A DNA stretch of 64,000 nt from Lachnospiraceae bacterium (GTDB lineage Bacteria > Bacillota > Clostridia > Lachnospirales > Lachnospiraceae): positions 1 to 64,000 of the forward strand of contig JAFVAL010000072.1 of the NCBI GenBank assembly GCA_017480565.1, given 5' to 3'. The translations under genes were made by a program, and so were the position numbers. Numbering within the stretch: position 1 is the stretch's first letter; each line of letters starts with the position of its first letter. The notes beneath the pieces were generated by a model that was not told the DNA's origin, did no database searches, and saw nothing but the letters and a program-made list of their open reading frames with translations. Below, piece by piece: positions 44,693 through 53,144 of the stretch.

Positions 44693-45514
44693 ATGAAAAA
44701 GTGGTGGATCTGGGTTATCTGTGCCGCCTTGCTTCTTGCGATCGGGATTCCTGTGGGTAAAAGCTACCGGGAAAAGCAAGAAAAAGCGAAGAGGCAAAAA
44801 GAGCTATGGGAGAAAATGGAAAGTGTCACACAGGTGGTGCCTAAAGAAGAAGACAAAGAAATGGCAGACCCCTCCTCTTTGGAGGGGTACATCGACGCAG
44901 AGAGTCTTGCTGCCCTGGAAGAGGCATGCGATTACAATCACTACCAGGTCAATGACCGGGGTCAAACGTTTGGAACCTTTCGGATGATCGATGTTCTCCA
45001 GGATAGGGAGATTGAAGCGACTACAGAAAAGTTCCGGCAGGAGCACCCGGACTTCTATGAAGAACTACTTGCTGCGATTGAAAAGAAGATTAGGGAAGAT
45101 GTCTGGGATGAAGAGAAGGACTGGAAACTGGAAGAATTAGGGTTTACCGAATATAAAGCGAAGGGGATGCTAGGGGTCAGTTATTACTTTGACTGGGATG
45201 AGTCAAGCCCAGAGCCAGACAGACATCTTCGAGTACATCTTTCGCACGAAGCGTATTATGCGCTGCTGCCGGATCTAATCAATGTGGAAGGCCTTTCTTA
45301 TTCTGCAGATCCTTCCAGAAAGTCTGATTTTTCTGATGTATCAGGAAGTTGGCTGCCGGTGGCAGGATACATAACAAAAGAAGATTACTGGGCTTTTTGG
45401 TTGGCATCGCAGGAAGATGAAAAGACAATGAGGTGGACCACCTACGCGAACGATGGTTTAACACCGCTGCAGACGGTGAAGAAACGAGAGAGGGCTCAGC
45501 AGAACTGGGATTAG
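44693..45514 (+). CDS. Membrane-anchored protein, paralogue of the 41875 gene product
   Basis: The 273-residue protein has an N-terminal signal anchor (WWIWVICAALLLAIGIPVG), a basic coiled stretch, then from about residue 66 the same domain as the protein at 41875 (YIDAESLAALEEAC, YQVNDRGQTFGTF, HPDFYEELLAAIEKKI, YITKEDYWAF, TTYANDGLT). Both likely face outward. Function unknown; the duplication within one cluster suggests paired or stepwise roles near the two-component system. Confidence 0.7.
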   Translation: MKKWWIWVICAALLLAIGIPVGKSYREKQEKAKRQKELWEKMESVTQVVPKEEDKEMADPSSLEGYIDAESLAALEEACDYNHYQVNDRGQTFGTFRMIDVLQDREIEATTEKFRQEHPDFYEELLAAIEKKIREDVWDEEKDWKLEELGFTEYKAKGMLGVSYYFDWDESSPEPDRHLRVHLSHEAYYALLPDLINVEGLSYSADPSRKSDFSDVSGSWLPVAGYITKEDYWAFWLASQEDEKTMRWTTYANDGLTPLQTVKKRERAQQNWD

Positions 45515-45525
45515 AGCAAATCAAG

Positions 45526-45566
45526 GAGTGCATTTCGAGGAGAAAATCGAGGTGCACTCTCTTTTT
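45526..45566 (+). terminator. Terminator after the 44693 gene
   Basis: GAGTGCA (45526-45532) pairs with TGCACTC (45553-45559) with an inner CGA/TCG helix, then TCTTTTT. Confidence 0.8.
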
Positions 45567-45648
45567 GCTGAAGAAAATGAAAATAGTTTGATTCTTTTAG
45601 GTTTGATTAAGGTTTGTGCTTTAAGATGAAACCATCGAAAGAACAAAA

Positions 45649-45750
45649 CACCGCAGTGATGCGGTGCTGACATAGATTGTTTCACTTGTTTTTTTCGTTT
45701 TCTCCCTTTATTGTTGCAAGAGGAGCGGGTCAGAGGTGACTCGCTTTTCT
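45649..45750. other. Intergenic AT-rich stretch with two hairpins
   Basis: CACCGCA/TGCGGTG (45649-45666) and GCGGGTCA/TGACTCGC (45725-45744, followed by TTTTCTT) are the only structures seen in the 264 bases between the 44693 gene and the HEPN gene. The second could be a terminator for rightward transcription. No convincing ORF is present. Confidence 0.5.
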
Positions 45751-45778
45751 TGCGTGTTGGGATAGATTCGAGGATTGG

Positions 45779-46171
45779 TTATAGCGAGGTAAGATATTGC
45801 TTAATAGAGTTTATAAACAATTCCGCATTTCGAAGCTGTTCTTCTGCCTCCGCCTTGGAGACGACATAGAAATCATCGTAATCGGATTTTTCTCTAAGAA
45901 AAGAGGAGCTTTTGATTATTTTTGACAACTCAGCACTCAATATGCCCGATTTAATGTAATGCTGATTAAAATGAGCGATAACACCGGAATGCTTTGAGGA
46001 GTCAAACCCATCTAAAGTATTGACAGCGCGCATTGCATGAAAAATTGCGTAATAAGAACGATTCAGAGAAGTCCTTAGTTGGTTCATCTCTAAATTGTCC
46101 TTGGAAGCTTTAAGCATCTCTTCTGCGCGGTCAAGCCGATACTGCAGTAAAGTCTTTAAGCTGCCTTCCAT
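45779..46171 (-). CDS. hepT: HEPN-domain toxin (HepT-like)
   Basis: The 130-residue protein is helical with the HEPN RNase motif R-x6-H in RSYYAIFHAM (about 38-45), fitting the HepT type of ribonuclease toxin. It is preceded, with a 16-base overlap, by a minimal nucleotidyltransferase, the standard MNT-HEPN toxin-antitoxin arrangement. In studied pairs the MNT protein neutralises HEPN by adding AMP to a tyrosine next to the motif; here YY lies directly inside it. Confidence 0.85.
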   Translation of the reverse strand: MEGSLKTLLQYRLDRAEEMLKASKDNLEMNQLRTSLNRSYYAIFHAMRAVNTLDGFDSSKHSGVIAHFNQHYIKSGILSAELSKIIKSSSFLREKSDYDDFYVVSKAEAEEQLRNAELFINSIKQYLTSL

Positions 46172-46485
46172 AAAACAACACCATCTTTCTGAAGATTGCG
46201 ATAGAAGGGGACAATCTCACCCCATGTATCAAGCGTTTTCTTGTCGATATCAATGATTGAAAAAATACGATCGTACTTCAGATCAAGCTCAGAGGCCCAT
46301 GATAAGAATGCCTTCTTTGTTTCCTCCTGCATATGATCTGTGAGAATAATGGCAATATCTATATCACTTTCTGAGGTTTCTTCCTGCCTGGCAACAGATC
46401 CATATAAAACTACTGCGTCCAGACACTCGCCAACCAGTGAGATTAGACCTGATAATAAGTCTTGCTTCATTTCGTCTGTAAACAT
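46156..46485 (-). CDS. mntA: Minimal nucleotidyltransferase antitoxin (MntA-like)
   Basis: The 109-residue protein has the polymerase-beta-type nucleotidyltransferase signature GSVARQEETSESDIDIAI, matching the GSx10DxD motif of MntA antitoxins. It should inactivate the overlapping HEPN toxin by AMP transfer. ATG 46485 follows AGGAGG at eight bases; the upstream in-frame ATG at 46527 has no ribosome binding site. AT-rich, as is typical of mobile defence-type modules. Confidence 0.85.
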   Translation of the reverse strand: MFTDEMKQDLLSGLISLVGECLDAVVLYGSVARQEETSESDIDIAIILTDHMQEETKKAFLSWASELDLKYDRIFSIIDIDKKTLDTWGEIVPFYRNLQKDGVVLWKAA

Positions 46486-46572
46486 CTCTGTTGCCTCCTT
46501 TCCGCCAGAATCCGTTCTTTTGTCCATATCTTATCATGTTTTCATTGTATTTGCAATTTATCGTTGTTCAAA

Positions 46573-47538
46573 TCAAGAACTAGACAGAGCCAGATAGTCC
46601 TGCAGTCTTTCCTCCACCATCTCTCGATTCTTTACGCCTTCGCAGGTTCCAACATGTTCGATGCAGATCGAGGCTACCGCAGTGGCGTACTGGGCGCATT
46701 CGAGGAAGGATTTTCTTTCTAGCAGACCGCAGATGAAGCCTGCGGCAAAGTTATCTCCCGCGCCGGTTTCGTCGACACACCTGGCCTTGGTATAGGCTGG
46801 GACGATGTAGTGCTCCTCCTTGCTTTTTAAAATGCATCCGTCCGCACCGGTTTTGACGATGACGTGTCCCACGCCCCAAGAGAGGAAAACATCGGCCATC
46901 TCTTCAGGATCGGTCTTACCTGTCATTCCTGCCGCCTCTCCTCTGTTTGGGAAAAAGTAATCGACATAGCTTAGCGTTTCTTTATATTCCTCAATTCTAC
47001 CGCTGTAGTCAACCATCCCACCGTTCATGTCTGCACAGATGATCATGCCACGTTCTTTGGCAGCACGGAAGAAGTCGCACAAGGGCTGACCGTCGATGCG
47101 CTCAAAGGTGCAAAGGCTCGCAAAAGAAAGAATCGAATAGCCATCACCTAGCGCTGCATAGTTTAAGTCTTCCGGGCCGTAAAGCCAAAGGTTGCTATTC
47201 TTCGGAGTGATGCAGCTTCGGACACCTTCTGCGGAAACAAGTCCAACGTTGATTGCGGTTGGCATGTCTTTCCGGATGATGAAAGCATCGGTATCGATTC
47301 CATTTTCCCGGCAGTGGCGCAGCACCACCTGACCTGGCTCGTCGTCTCCGATCATAGTCATCAAAGAGACCTGATGCCCGAGGCGAGAGATGATGGTCGC
47401 TTCATTTGGCGCGTCTCCGCCGATGGTGAGATGAAAACTTTCGATGGGCGTGACAGCCCGATTCATAATGTCCTGCGGAACCGGTGCGATCTGTAGATCT
47501 GTAAGTGCCGCGCCGACAACCAACACTTCATGCTTCAT
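46573..47538 (-). CDS. PfkB-family carbohydrate or nucleoside kinase
   Basis: The 321-residue ribokinase-type protein has GGDAPNEATIISRLG near the N-terminus and the catalytic DETGAGDNFAAGF (about 258-270). The substrate is not evident; candidates are a sugar, sugar acid or nucleoside. It is divergent from the D-threonate kinase/PdxA2 gene across 145 bases with a promoter in each direction, suggesting related catabolism. ATG 47538 has GGAGGG upstream; the in-frame extension further upstream is spurious. Confidence 0.85.
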   Translation of the reverse strand: MKHEVLVVGAALTDLQIAPVPQDIMNRAVTPIESFHLTIGGDAPNEATIISRLGHQVSLMTMIGDDEPGQVVLRHCRENGIDTDAFIIRKDMPTAINVGLVSAEGVRSCITPKNSNLWLYGPEDLNYAALGDGYSILSFASLCTFERIDGQPLCDFFRAAKERGMIICADMNGGMVDYSGRIEEYKETLSYVDYFFPNRGEAAGMTGKTDPEEMADVFLSWGVGHVIVKTGADGCILKSKEEHYIVPAYTKARCVDETGAGDNFAAGFICGLLERKSFLECAQYATAVASICIEHVGTCEGVKNREMVEERLQDYLALSSS

Positions 47539-47569
47539 TTGCAAAACCCTCCTGGAGATTCTTGATTGT

Positions 47570-47598
47570 AGTATAAATGATTTCGAGGCAAAGGTAAA
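47570..47598 (-). promoter_or_regulatory. Promoter of the PfkB kinase gene
   Basis: On the minus strand TTTACC (47598-47593), 17 bases, TATACT (47575-47570). Confidence 0.6.
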
Positions 47599-47623
47599 TT
47601 CTTTGTTTTTTCTAAGGCATGTT

Positions 47624-47652
47624 TTGACATCCCGTGTGACCTGGTTTAGAAT
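47624..47652 (+). promoter_or_regulatory. Promoter of the dtnK-pdxA2 fusion gene
   Basis: TTGACA (47624-47629), 17 bases, TAGAAT (47647-47652); CGGAGGATAG precedes ATG 47684. Confidence 0.8.
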
Positions 47653-47683
47653 GAAATTATAGAGTATGAACGGAGGATAGGGT

Positions 47684-49900
47684 ATGCTAAAATGTATGGT
47701 TTTTGCGGATGATTTTACAGGCGCACTGGACACTGGCGTGACATTTGCCTCGCGGGGGATTCTGACGGTGGTGAAAACAGAGCGCAACCTGGAGGGGGCG
47801 GAGGAGACCGAAGTGCTCGTGATTGATACGGAGTCTAGACATCTGCCACCGAAGGTGGCTTATGAGAGACTGTATCTGCTTGGCCGTGAGGCGGCAAATG
47901 TTTCGGCAGCGTATGTGCTTAAGAAGACCGATTCTGCGATGCGTGGCAATGCGGGTACGGAGTTTGCCGGGCTGATGGCGGGGATTCATGCAAATAAGCT
48001 TGCATTTTTACCGGCGTATCCGGAGACCAGGCGTTTCGTGCAGGACGGCGTACTTTTAATCGACGGGGTTCCGGTGTCGCAGACCGGCTTTGGGGTTGAC
48101 CCGTTAAATCCGGTGGTGCATGATCTAATGAAGGAGATCTTAGCGGAGCAGACCGAGCTTCCGATTTTGTCTGGAAAGGACTACGAGGCAGAGGGGAGCG
48201 AAGGCATCTTTGTGTTTGAAGAAAAGACCAGGGAAGAGATGGATGCGGCGACCGAGAAGCTTTGCAGGCAGGGCGAGAAGCCAGTGCTTTTGGGCGGCTG
48301 CGCAGGTGTCGGGATCTCTCTGGCAAAGGTGCTCGCAGATGCGGATGCGAGCATGGAGCTTACGATGCCGAAAGCGCCCGCATTGATCATCAGCGGAAGT
48401 GTGCATCCGGTTTCGAGAGAGCAGATTCAGCGGGTGGAGGAGTCTGGTGTGCGTTGCTTCCACTTAAAGGAAGACCCGGTGACCGAAGCAGGGAAGGCAG
48501 AGGAAGAGAGAGTCTATTCTGAGACACTGGAAGCATTTGCGCGAGGAGAGACCGTGCTTCATGACTGGGCGGGTGTCTTCCACGATGACCTGTTTTACAA
48601 GGTTTTCTTAGAGATCAAGCCGCAGAGCCTGATGGTGATCGGCGGGGATACCCTGACCAGATGCATGTATAGGCTTGGCGTGGATGCGCTCGCGCCGGAA
48701 GGCGAGTACGAGACCGGTGTGGTGAGCGCACATTATAAGTATCAAGGTGAAGAAAAGCACATCATTACGAAGTCGGGTGGCTTTGGGAAACCGGACGTGC
48801 TTGAGAGATTATTTGCAGGGAGGCAACATATGAAACCGATTGTTGGAATTACCATGGGAGATCCGGCGGGCAACGGACCGGAGATTACAGTCAAAGCACT
48901 GGCGCACCAGGAGATTTATGATCGTTGCCGGCCGATCGTCGTCGGGGATGCGAAAATGTTGTCGCAGGCGAGGACATTTGTCGGAAGGGAAGACATCCAG
49001 ATTCATGTGTGTGAAAAGGTGTCGGATGCGCTTTTTACCTACGGAACCATCGATGTGCTGCACCTGGATTTGATCGAAGATCCGGCGAAGTTTGCGATCG
49101 GCAAGGTTAGTGTCGAGGGTGGCAACGCGGCGTTCCAGAGCGTGAAGAAGGTGATTGAACTTGCGATGGCCGGCGAGGTGGATGCGACGGTAACCAACGC
49201 GCTCAACAAAGAGGCGATGAACCTGGCGCTCGCATCAGACAACGGTGCAAAATCGGACGGATACACGCATTTTGATGGACATACCGAGATCTATGCGACC
49301 TACACCGGGACGAAGAAGTATACGATGATGCTGGCGCACCATGACCTGCGCGTCGTGCATGTGTCGACGCATGTGTCGCTGCGCGAGGCTTGTGACCGTG
49401 TGAAGAAGGCACGTGTGCTGGAGGTCATCGAGATCGCGAACCAGGCTTGCCTTGACATGGGCATTGAGAAGCCGAAGGTGGCGGTGGCTGGTTTGAATCC
49501 GCACTGCGGTGAACATGGACTCTTCGGCACGGAGGAGATCGATGAGATCATCCCTGCGATTGAGGAGGCGAAGGCAAAAGGCATTCAGGCGATCGGGCCG
49601 ATCCCGCCGGATTCTGTCTTCTCCGAGGCACTTGGCGGCTGGTATGATATAGTGGTCTGCATGTACCACGACCAGGGACACATTCCGCTAAAGACCGTGG
49701 GATTTGTCTATGACCGCGAGGCACAGAACTGGAAGGCGGTGGAAGGTGTCAACGTGACGTTGGGACTGCCGATTATCCGCACGAGTGTTGACCACGGAAC
49801 TGGTTTTGCACTGGCCGGAAAGGGCACCAGCAATGAGCTGAGTCTGGTCAATGCGATTGATTATGCGATTATGATGCAGGCAGGGCGTTCTGCAAAATAA
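47684..49900 (+). CDS. Fusion of four-carbon acid sugar kinase (DUF1537, DtnK-like) and PdxA2-type dehydrogenase
   Basis: The 738-residue protein joins two enzymes that act in sequence. Residues 1-382 are a DUF1537 kinase (VFADDFTGALDTGV at the N-terminus; DSAMRGN; the C-terminal nucleotide-binding GGDTLTRCMY and ITKSGGFG). Residues 383-738 are a PdxA-type dehydrogenase (GITMGDPAGNGPEITVKAL; HTEIYATYTG; GLNPHCGEHG; MYHDQGHIP). In known pathways the kinase phosphorylates D-threonate or D-erythronate and the PdxA2 enzyme oxidises and decarboxylates the product to dihydroxyacetone phosphate. A complete ribosome binding site and ATG lie at the junction. Which acid sugar is used is inferred. Confidence 0.85.
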   Translation: MLKCMVFADDFTGALDTGVTFASRGILTVVKTERNLEGAEETEVLVIDTESRHLPPKVAYERLYLLGREAANVSAAYVLKKTDSAMRGNAGTEFAGLMAGIHANKLAFLPAYPETRRFVQDGVLLIDGVPVSQTGFGVDPLNPVVHDLMKEILAEQTELPILSGKDYEAEGSEGIFVFEEKTREEMDAATEKLCRQGEKPVLLGGCAGVGISLAKVLADADASMELTMPKAPALIISGSVHPVSREQIQRVEESGVRCFHLKEDPVTEAGKAEEERVYSETLEAFARGETVLHDWAGVFHDDLFYKVFLEIKPQSLMVIGGDTLTRCMYRLGVDALAPEGEYETGVVSAHYKYQGEEKHIITKSGGFGKPDVLERLFAGRQHMKPIVGITMGDPAGNGPEITVKALAHQEIYDRCRPIVVGDAKMLSQARTFVGREDIQIHVCEKVSDALFTYGTIDVLHLDLIEDPAKFAIGKVSVEGGNAAFQSVKKVIELAMAGEVDATVTNALNKEAMNLALASDNGAKSDGYTHFDGHTEIYATYTGTKKYTMMLAHHDLRVVHVSTHVSLREACDRVKKARVLEVIEIANQACLDMGIEKPKVAVAGLNPHCGEHGLFGTEEIDEIIPAIEEAKAKGIQAIGPIPPDSVFSEALGGWYDIVVCMYHDQGHIPLKTVGFVYDREAQNWKAVEGVNVTLGLPIIRTSVDHGTGFALAGKGTSNELSLVNAIDYAIMMQAGRSAK
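48817..48832 (+). promoter_or_regulatory. Internal ribosome binding site and in-frame ATG at the kinase/PdxA2 junction
   Basis: AGGGAGG (48817-48823), six bases, ATG 48830 (residue 383), exactly where free-standing PdxA proteins begin (MKPIVGITMGDPAG). Both fused and separate dehydrogenase could be made. Confidence 0.65.
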
Positions 49901-49927
49901 GTTTAACGAAAAGGATAGTTTGAAACC

Positions 49928-51304
49928 ATGAAGCTGCGAAAAGAAAACAACACGGGAATGGATCGGGTGACCTATCTTACGACGGCTCCGATCCCAAAGC
50001 TTATTCGGGAAATGTCGGTTCCGACCATCATCAGCATGCTTGTGACCAGTTTTTATAACCTGGTCGATACTGCATTTGTCGGAAGAATTGATACCCAGGC
50101 GACGGCTGCGGTCGGGATTTCATTTTCTGTGATGGCTTTAATCCAGGCGTTTAGTTTTCTTTTCGGGCATGGGTCGGGAAATTATCTGTCAAGGCGTCTT
50201 GGCGCGAGAGACTATGAAGATGCGGAACGAATGGCTTCTACCGGCTTTTATAGTCTGCTCATTGGCGGTGTGATCTTAAGCGTGCTGGGGGTGGTCTATG
50301 TGACGCCCTTGGCACGGTTTTTGGGTTCAACTGAGACGATTCTTCCCTATGCGGTTAAGTACCTGCGGGTGATCTTCATCGGTGCACCGTTTATGATGGG
50401 GTCTTTTTGCCTGAACAATCACATGCGGTTTCAGGGAAGTGCGAATATCGCAATGATTGGAATCGTGATAGGCGCAATCTTAAATATCGCGTTAGATCCG
50501 CTCATGATTTTCACGATGAACCTAGGGATCACCGGGGCGGCGCTTGCGACCATCGTCAGTCAGATGATCAGTTTCTTTTTGCTGCTGTATCTGAATCTGA
50601 CGCGAGCGACCATCAAGGTGAAGATTCGCAAGTTCACGCCAAACTGGCACTATTACAAAAATATATTCAAGGGAGGCATTCCTTCCCTGGTGCGCCAGGG
50701 AATTGGCAGTGTCGCGACGATTTTGCTCAACAAAGCGGCAGGGCAGTATGGTGCAGAGGCAGCGGACGCGGCGATCGCAGCGATGGGTGTAGTCACACGG
50801 ATCACGAACTTTGCTTATGCGGCATTAATCGGCTTTGGACAGGGCTTCCAACCGGTGTGTGGAACCAATTACGGTGCGAAAAATTATAAGCGTGTGAAGG
50901 AAGCATTTTTCTACTGCGTAAAGCTTGGAACGATTGCGTTGGTGGTTCTTTCTGTGGCAGGCTTTGTCTTTGCGGGGCCTTTGGTTGCGCTCTTCCGCGA
51001 CGATCCGGACGTCATTCGGATTGGCACGACTGCACTGCGGATCCAGTGGGTGACATTTGCCCTCAATGGCTATGTCGTTGTCTCTACAATGCTGTTACAG
51101 ACGATTGGAATGCCGTTAAAGGCTTCGATTGTGGCGATGGCAAGGCAAGGTTTGTTCTTTGTGCCTCTGATCGTGATTTTGCCACGCATTTTTGGACTTT
51201 TAGGTGTGCAGAGTGCGCAGGCGGTAGCGGATCTTTTGAGCTTTTTCCTGGCGATTCCACTTTGTCAGAGTGTGCTAAAGACCTTCCAGACAGATGCGGG
51301 GTGA
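49928..51304 (+). CDS. MATE-family multidrug efflux transporter
   Basis: The 458-residue protein has twelve predicted membrane helices and the MATE N-terminal pattern (IPKLIREMSVPTIISMLVTSFYNLVDTAFVG) with the pseudo-repeat at VRQGIGSVATILLNKAAGQYG. Such pumps export cationic drugs or metabolites using sodium or proton gradients; the substrate is unknown. ATG 49928 follows AAAAGGA, 27 bases after the fusion gene, so it may be co-transcribed with acid-sugar catabolism. Confidence 0.92.
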   Translation: MKLRKENNTGMDRVTYLTTAPIPKLIREMSVPTIISMLVTSFYNLVDTAFVGRIDTQATAAVGISFSVMALIQAFSFLFGHGSGNYLSRRLGARDYEDAERMASTGFYSLLIGGVILSVLGVVYVTPLARFLGSTETILPYAVKYLRVIFIGAPFMMGSFCLNNHMRFQGSANIAMIGIVIGAILNIALDPLMIFTMNLGITGAALATIVSQMISFFLLLYLNLTRATIKVKIRKFTPNWHYYKNIFKGGIPSLVRQGIGSVATILLNKAAGQYGAEAADAAIAAMGVVTRITNFAYAALIGFGQGFQPVCGTNYGAKNYKRVKEAFFYCVKLGTIALVVLSVAGFVFAGPLVALFRDDPDVIRIGTTALRIQWVTFALNGYVVVSTMLLQTIGMPLKASIVAMARQGLFFVPLIVILPRIFGLLGVQSAQAVADLLSFFLAIPLCQSVLKTFQTDAG

Positions 51305-51307
51305 GAG

Positions 51308-52249
51308 ATGGAAAAGAAGAGTAATCTCTGGATGTATCTGGTGTTTGGCGCGGCAGTCCTTCTAATGCTTCCGGTGCTTTTTCTCTATCGCCCGACGGAG
51401 ACGATTACGGATTATAAAATGATATTCCAGGAGCGTGAGATCACCGGGACGTACGAAGGGCAGACGCGAAACCATTTGCCCGACGGGGAGGGGACATTTA
51501 CTTCAGATAATGGGAAGTTTGTCTATACCGGAGGCTTCTCAAAGGGGGAAATGTCCGGCAAGGGGTTTTTAAAAGACGCGCAGTTTGTGCAGACCTATCC
51601 GGGCGATCTGGTGGACCGCGTGGGCACCTACGAGGGCGAGATGCTTGACGGGGAAGCCTCCGGGCAGGCGACATTTCGCACGCAGAACAAGGCCTACGAC
51701 TGGTATACGTATACGGGCGCTTACGAGCACAACCGTTGGAACGGTTACGGGCGGCTCAAGTATGACGATGAGTTTTATTTTCTGCGCGAGGGAAACTTCG
51801 TGGACTGCGAGTTCATGCCGACCGTGGAGCAGTTTTATAAATGTTACGGGACGTGGCTTGGCATGCCTTATGAACTGACGGAGGAGACGGCTGCGCTTTT
51901 CCGGGAGGAAGGTGAAGCGATGCTTTCCGACCCTGAGGCGTATACGAAGGATGCGCCTGAGGTGACGTATGAGGCGTTAAAAGATCACGTCGGTGAGGTC
52001 GTGCACCTTATGGGGCTTACCATCGTGGAAAATGAACATAACGACGTCCTCTGGGGCAGACATTTTATGAATATCTGCGCGGAGGATGAAGGGGGAAACC
52101 GCGTACATTTGCTTGCGCTTGCGGCGTATCCGGTCGGGTGGAATTACAAGATTGATGCGTATGTGATTCCGCTGGCGGCGTCGGTGTATCCGAATGAATA
52201 TGCCGAGAAGACGGATACATTTGTCTGCGCGGTGATAGAGATTGATTGA
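51308..52249 (+). CDS. Membrane-anchored MORN-repeat protein
   Basis: The 313-residue protein has an N-terminal membrane anchor (about 9-27), then MORN-like repeats (GTYEGQTRNHLPDGEGTF, YTGGFSKGEMSGKGF, GTYEGEMLDGEASGQATF, YTGAYEHNRWNGYGRL; about 46-150) and a C-terminal domain of about 130 residues that I do not recognise. MORN repeats often bind membranes or lipids. It begins 3 bases after the MATE stop, so the two are probably co-transcribed. Confidence 0.8.
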   Translation: MEKKSNLWMYLVFGAAVLLMLPVLFLYRPTETITDYKMIFQEREITGTYEGQTRNHLPDGEGTFTSDNGKFVYTGGFSKGEMSGKGFLKDAQFVQTYPGDLVDRVGTYEGEMLDGEASGQATFRTQNKAYDWYTYTGAYEHNRWNGYGRLKYDDEFYFLREGNFVDCEFMPTVEQFYKCYGTWLGMPYELTEETAALFREEGEAMLSDPEAYTKDAPEVTYEALKDHVGEVVHLMGLTIVENEHNDVLWGRHFMNICAEDEGGNRVHLLALAAYPVGWNYKIDAYVIPLAASVYPNEYAEKTDTFVCAVIEID

Positions 52250-52296
52250 GGATTGCATTTGCCGCTCACTTGTGCTAGACTGTCCATTGTAAACAA

Positions 52297-52375
52297 AAGC
52301 TAGGGGGGCCCAAGAGGGCTGAGACGAAAGAGACCCTTATCACCTGATCCGGATCATACCGGCGTAGGGAAGCTT
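52297..52375 (+). ncRNA. TPP riboswitch (THI element)
   Basis: Conserved core elements are present in order: GGGCTGAGA (from 52316), ACCCTT, CACCTGATCCGGATCATACCG and CGTAGGGAA; P1 is AAGCT (52297-52301) with AGCTT (52371-52375). It senses thiamin pyrophosphate and lies directly upstream of the thiamine transporter gene thiT. Confidence 0.95.
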
Positions 52376-52391
52376 ATAAAAGCAACATAAG

Positions 52392-52436
52392 ACCGCAGTG
52401 CGGTTTCTCTTTCGCCTCCTATCCCAAAGAAGGAGG
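52392..52436 (+). promoter_or_regulatory. Riboswitch expression platform: weak terminator hairpin and ribosome-binding-site sequestering stem
   Basis: ACCGC/GCGGT (52392-52404) is followed by TTCTCTTT. Next, CCTCCT (52415-52420) is exactly complementary to the ribosome binding site AGGAGG (52431-52436) of thiT across a 10-base loop. Control may act at translation, transcription or both. Confidence 0.6.
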
Positions 52437-52443
52437 TATTTTT

Positions 52444-53103
52444 ATGCAGTTTTTTGTGGAAAATGAGGGTGCGTTTTACCCTACAACAGCGGGTCGTATT
52501 CTTCTGATCGTGATCTTCGTGGCGTTGCTTGCCGTGGCACTGATCTTTGGCAGCAAGAGAAAAGAATACAAGACCACACCGACCAAGCAGCTTGTGTACT
52601 CTGCGGCAGCGATGGCGCTTGCTCTTGTGACGTCGAATCTGAAGCTGTTTCGATTACCGATGGGCGGCTCGGTGACGTTGTTCTCGATGTTCTTTATCTG
52701 CCTGATCGGTTACTGGTACGGACTTTCTGCCGGCCTTACGACCGCATTTGCGTATGGCCTTTTGCAGATGATCATTGATCCGTACATCATCAGTGTTCCG
52801 CAGCTCTTTTGTGATTACATCTTAGCGTTTGGTGCACTTGGTCTGTCCGGCATCTTCTCCGAGAAGAAGAACGGTATGATCCCCGGTTACATCGTGGGTG
52901 TGATCGGCAGATTTATATTTGCTTTCTTATCCGGTGTGATTTTCTTTGGCATGTATGCGCCGGAAAATATGAACCCTGCGGTCTATTCCTTCCTGTATAA
53001 CGGTTCGTACATTGCGGCAGAGGCGGTGCTGACACTGATCGTGCTTGCAATCCCGGCTGTGAGAAATGCGCTCGCTCAGCTGAAGAAGATGGCGAATTCC
53101 TAA
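52444..53103 (+). CDS. thiT: ThiT, substrate-binding subunit of the ECF thiamine transporter
   Basis: The 219-residue protein has six membrane helices and the ThiT/YuaJ marks: LKLFRLPMGGSVTLFSMFFI and the aromatic, Asn-containing C-terminal half (NPAVYSFLYNGSYIAAEAVLT). It binds thiamine with high affinity and works with shared ECF energising subunits encoded elsewhere. Regulation by the upstream TPP riboswitch is clear. It carries an unusual N-terminal hydrophobic extension of about 40 residues before the conserved core. Confidence 0.92.
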   Translation: MQFFVENEGAFYPTTAGRILLIVIFVALLAVALIFGSKRKEYKTTPTKQLVYSAAAMALALVTSNLKLFRLPMGGSVTLFSMFFICLIGYWYGLSAGLTTAFAYGLLQMIIDPYIISVPQLFCDYILAFGALGLSGIFSEKKNGMIPGYIVGVIGRFIFAFLSGVIFFGMYAPENMNPAVYSFLYNGSYIAAEAVLTLIVLAIPAVRNALAQLKKMANS

Positions 53104-53111
53104 GGAAGGCA

Positions 53112-53140
53112 TTGCGGCTAATAGAAAAATCAGGTATAAT
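53112..53140 (+). promoter_or_regulatory. Promoter of the KdgK-type kinase gene
   Basis: TTGCGG (53112-53117), 17 bases, TATAAT (53135-53140). Confidence 0.65.
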
Positions 53141-53144
53141 GTCA

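Noticed and set aside
45567..45778. CRISPR or small RNA locus
   Set aside because: Two unrelated hairpins but no repeated unit and no clear promoter; too little to call.
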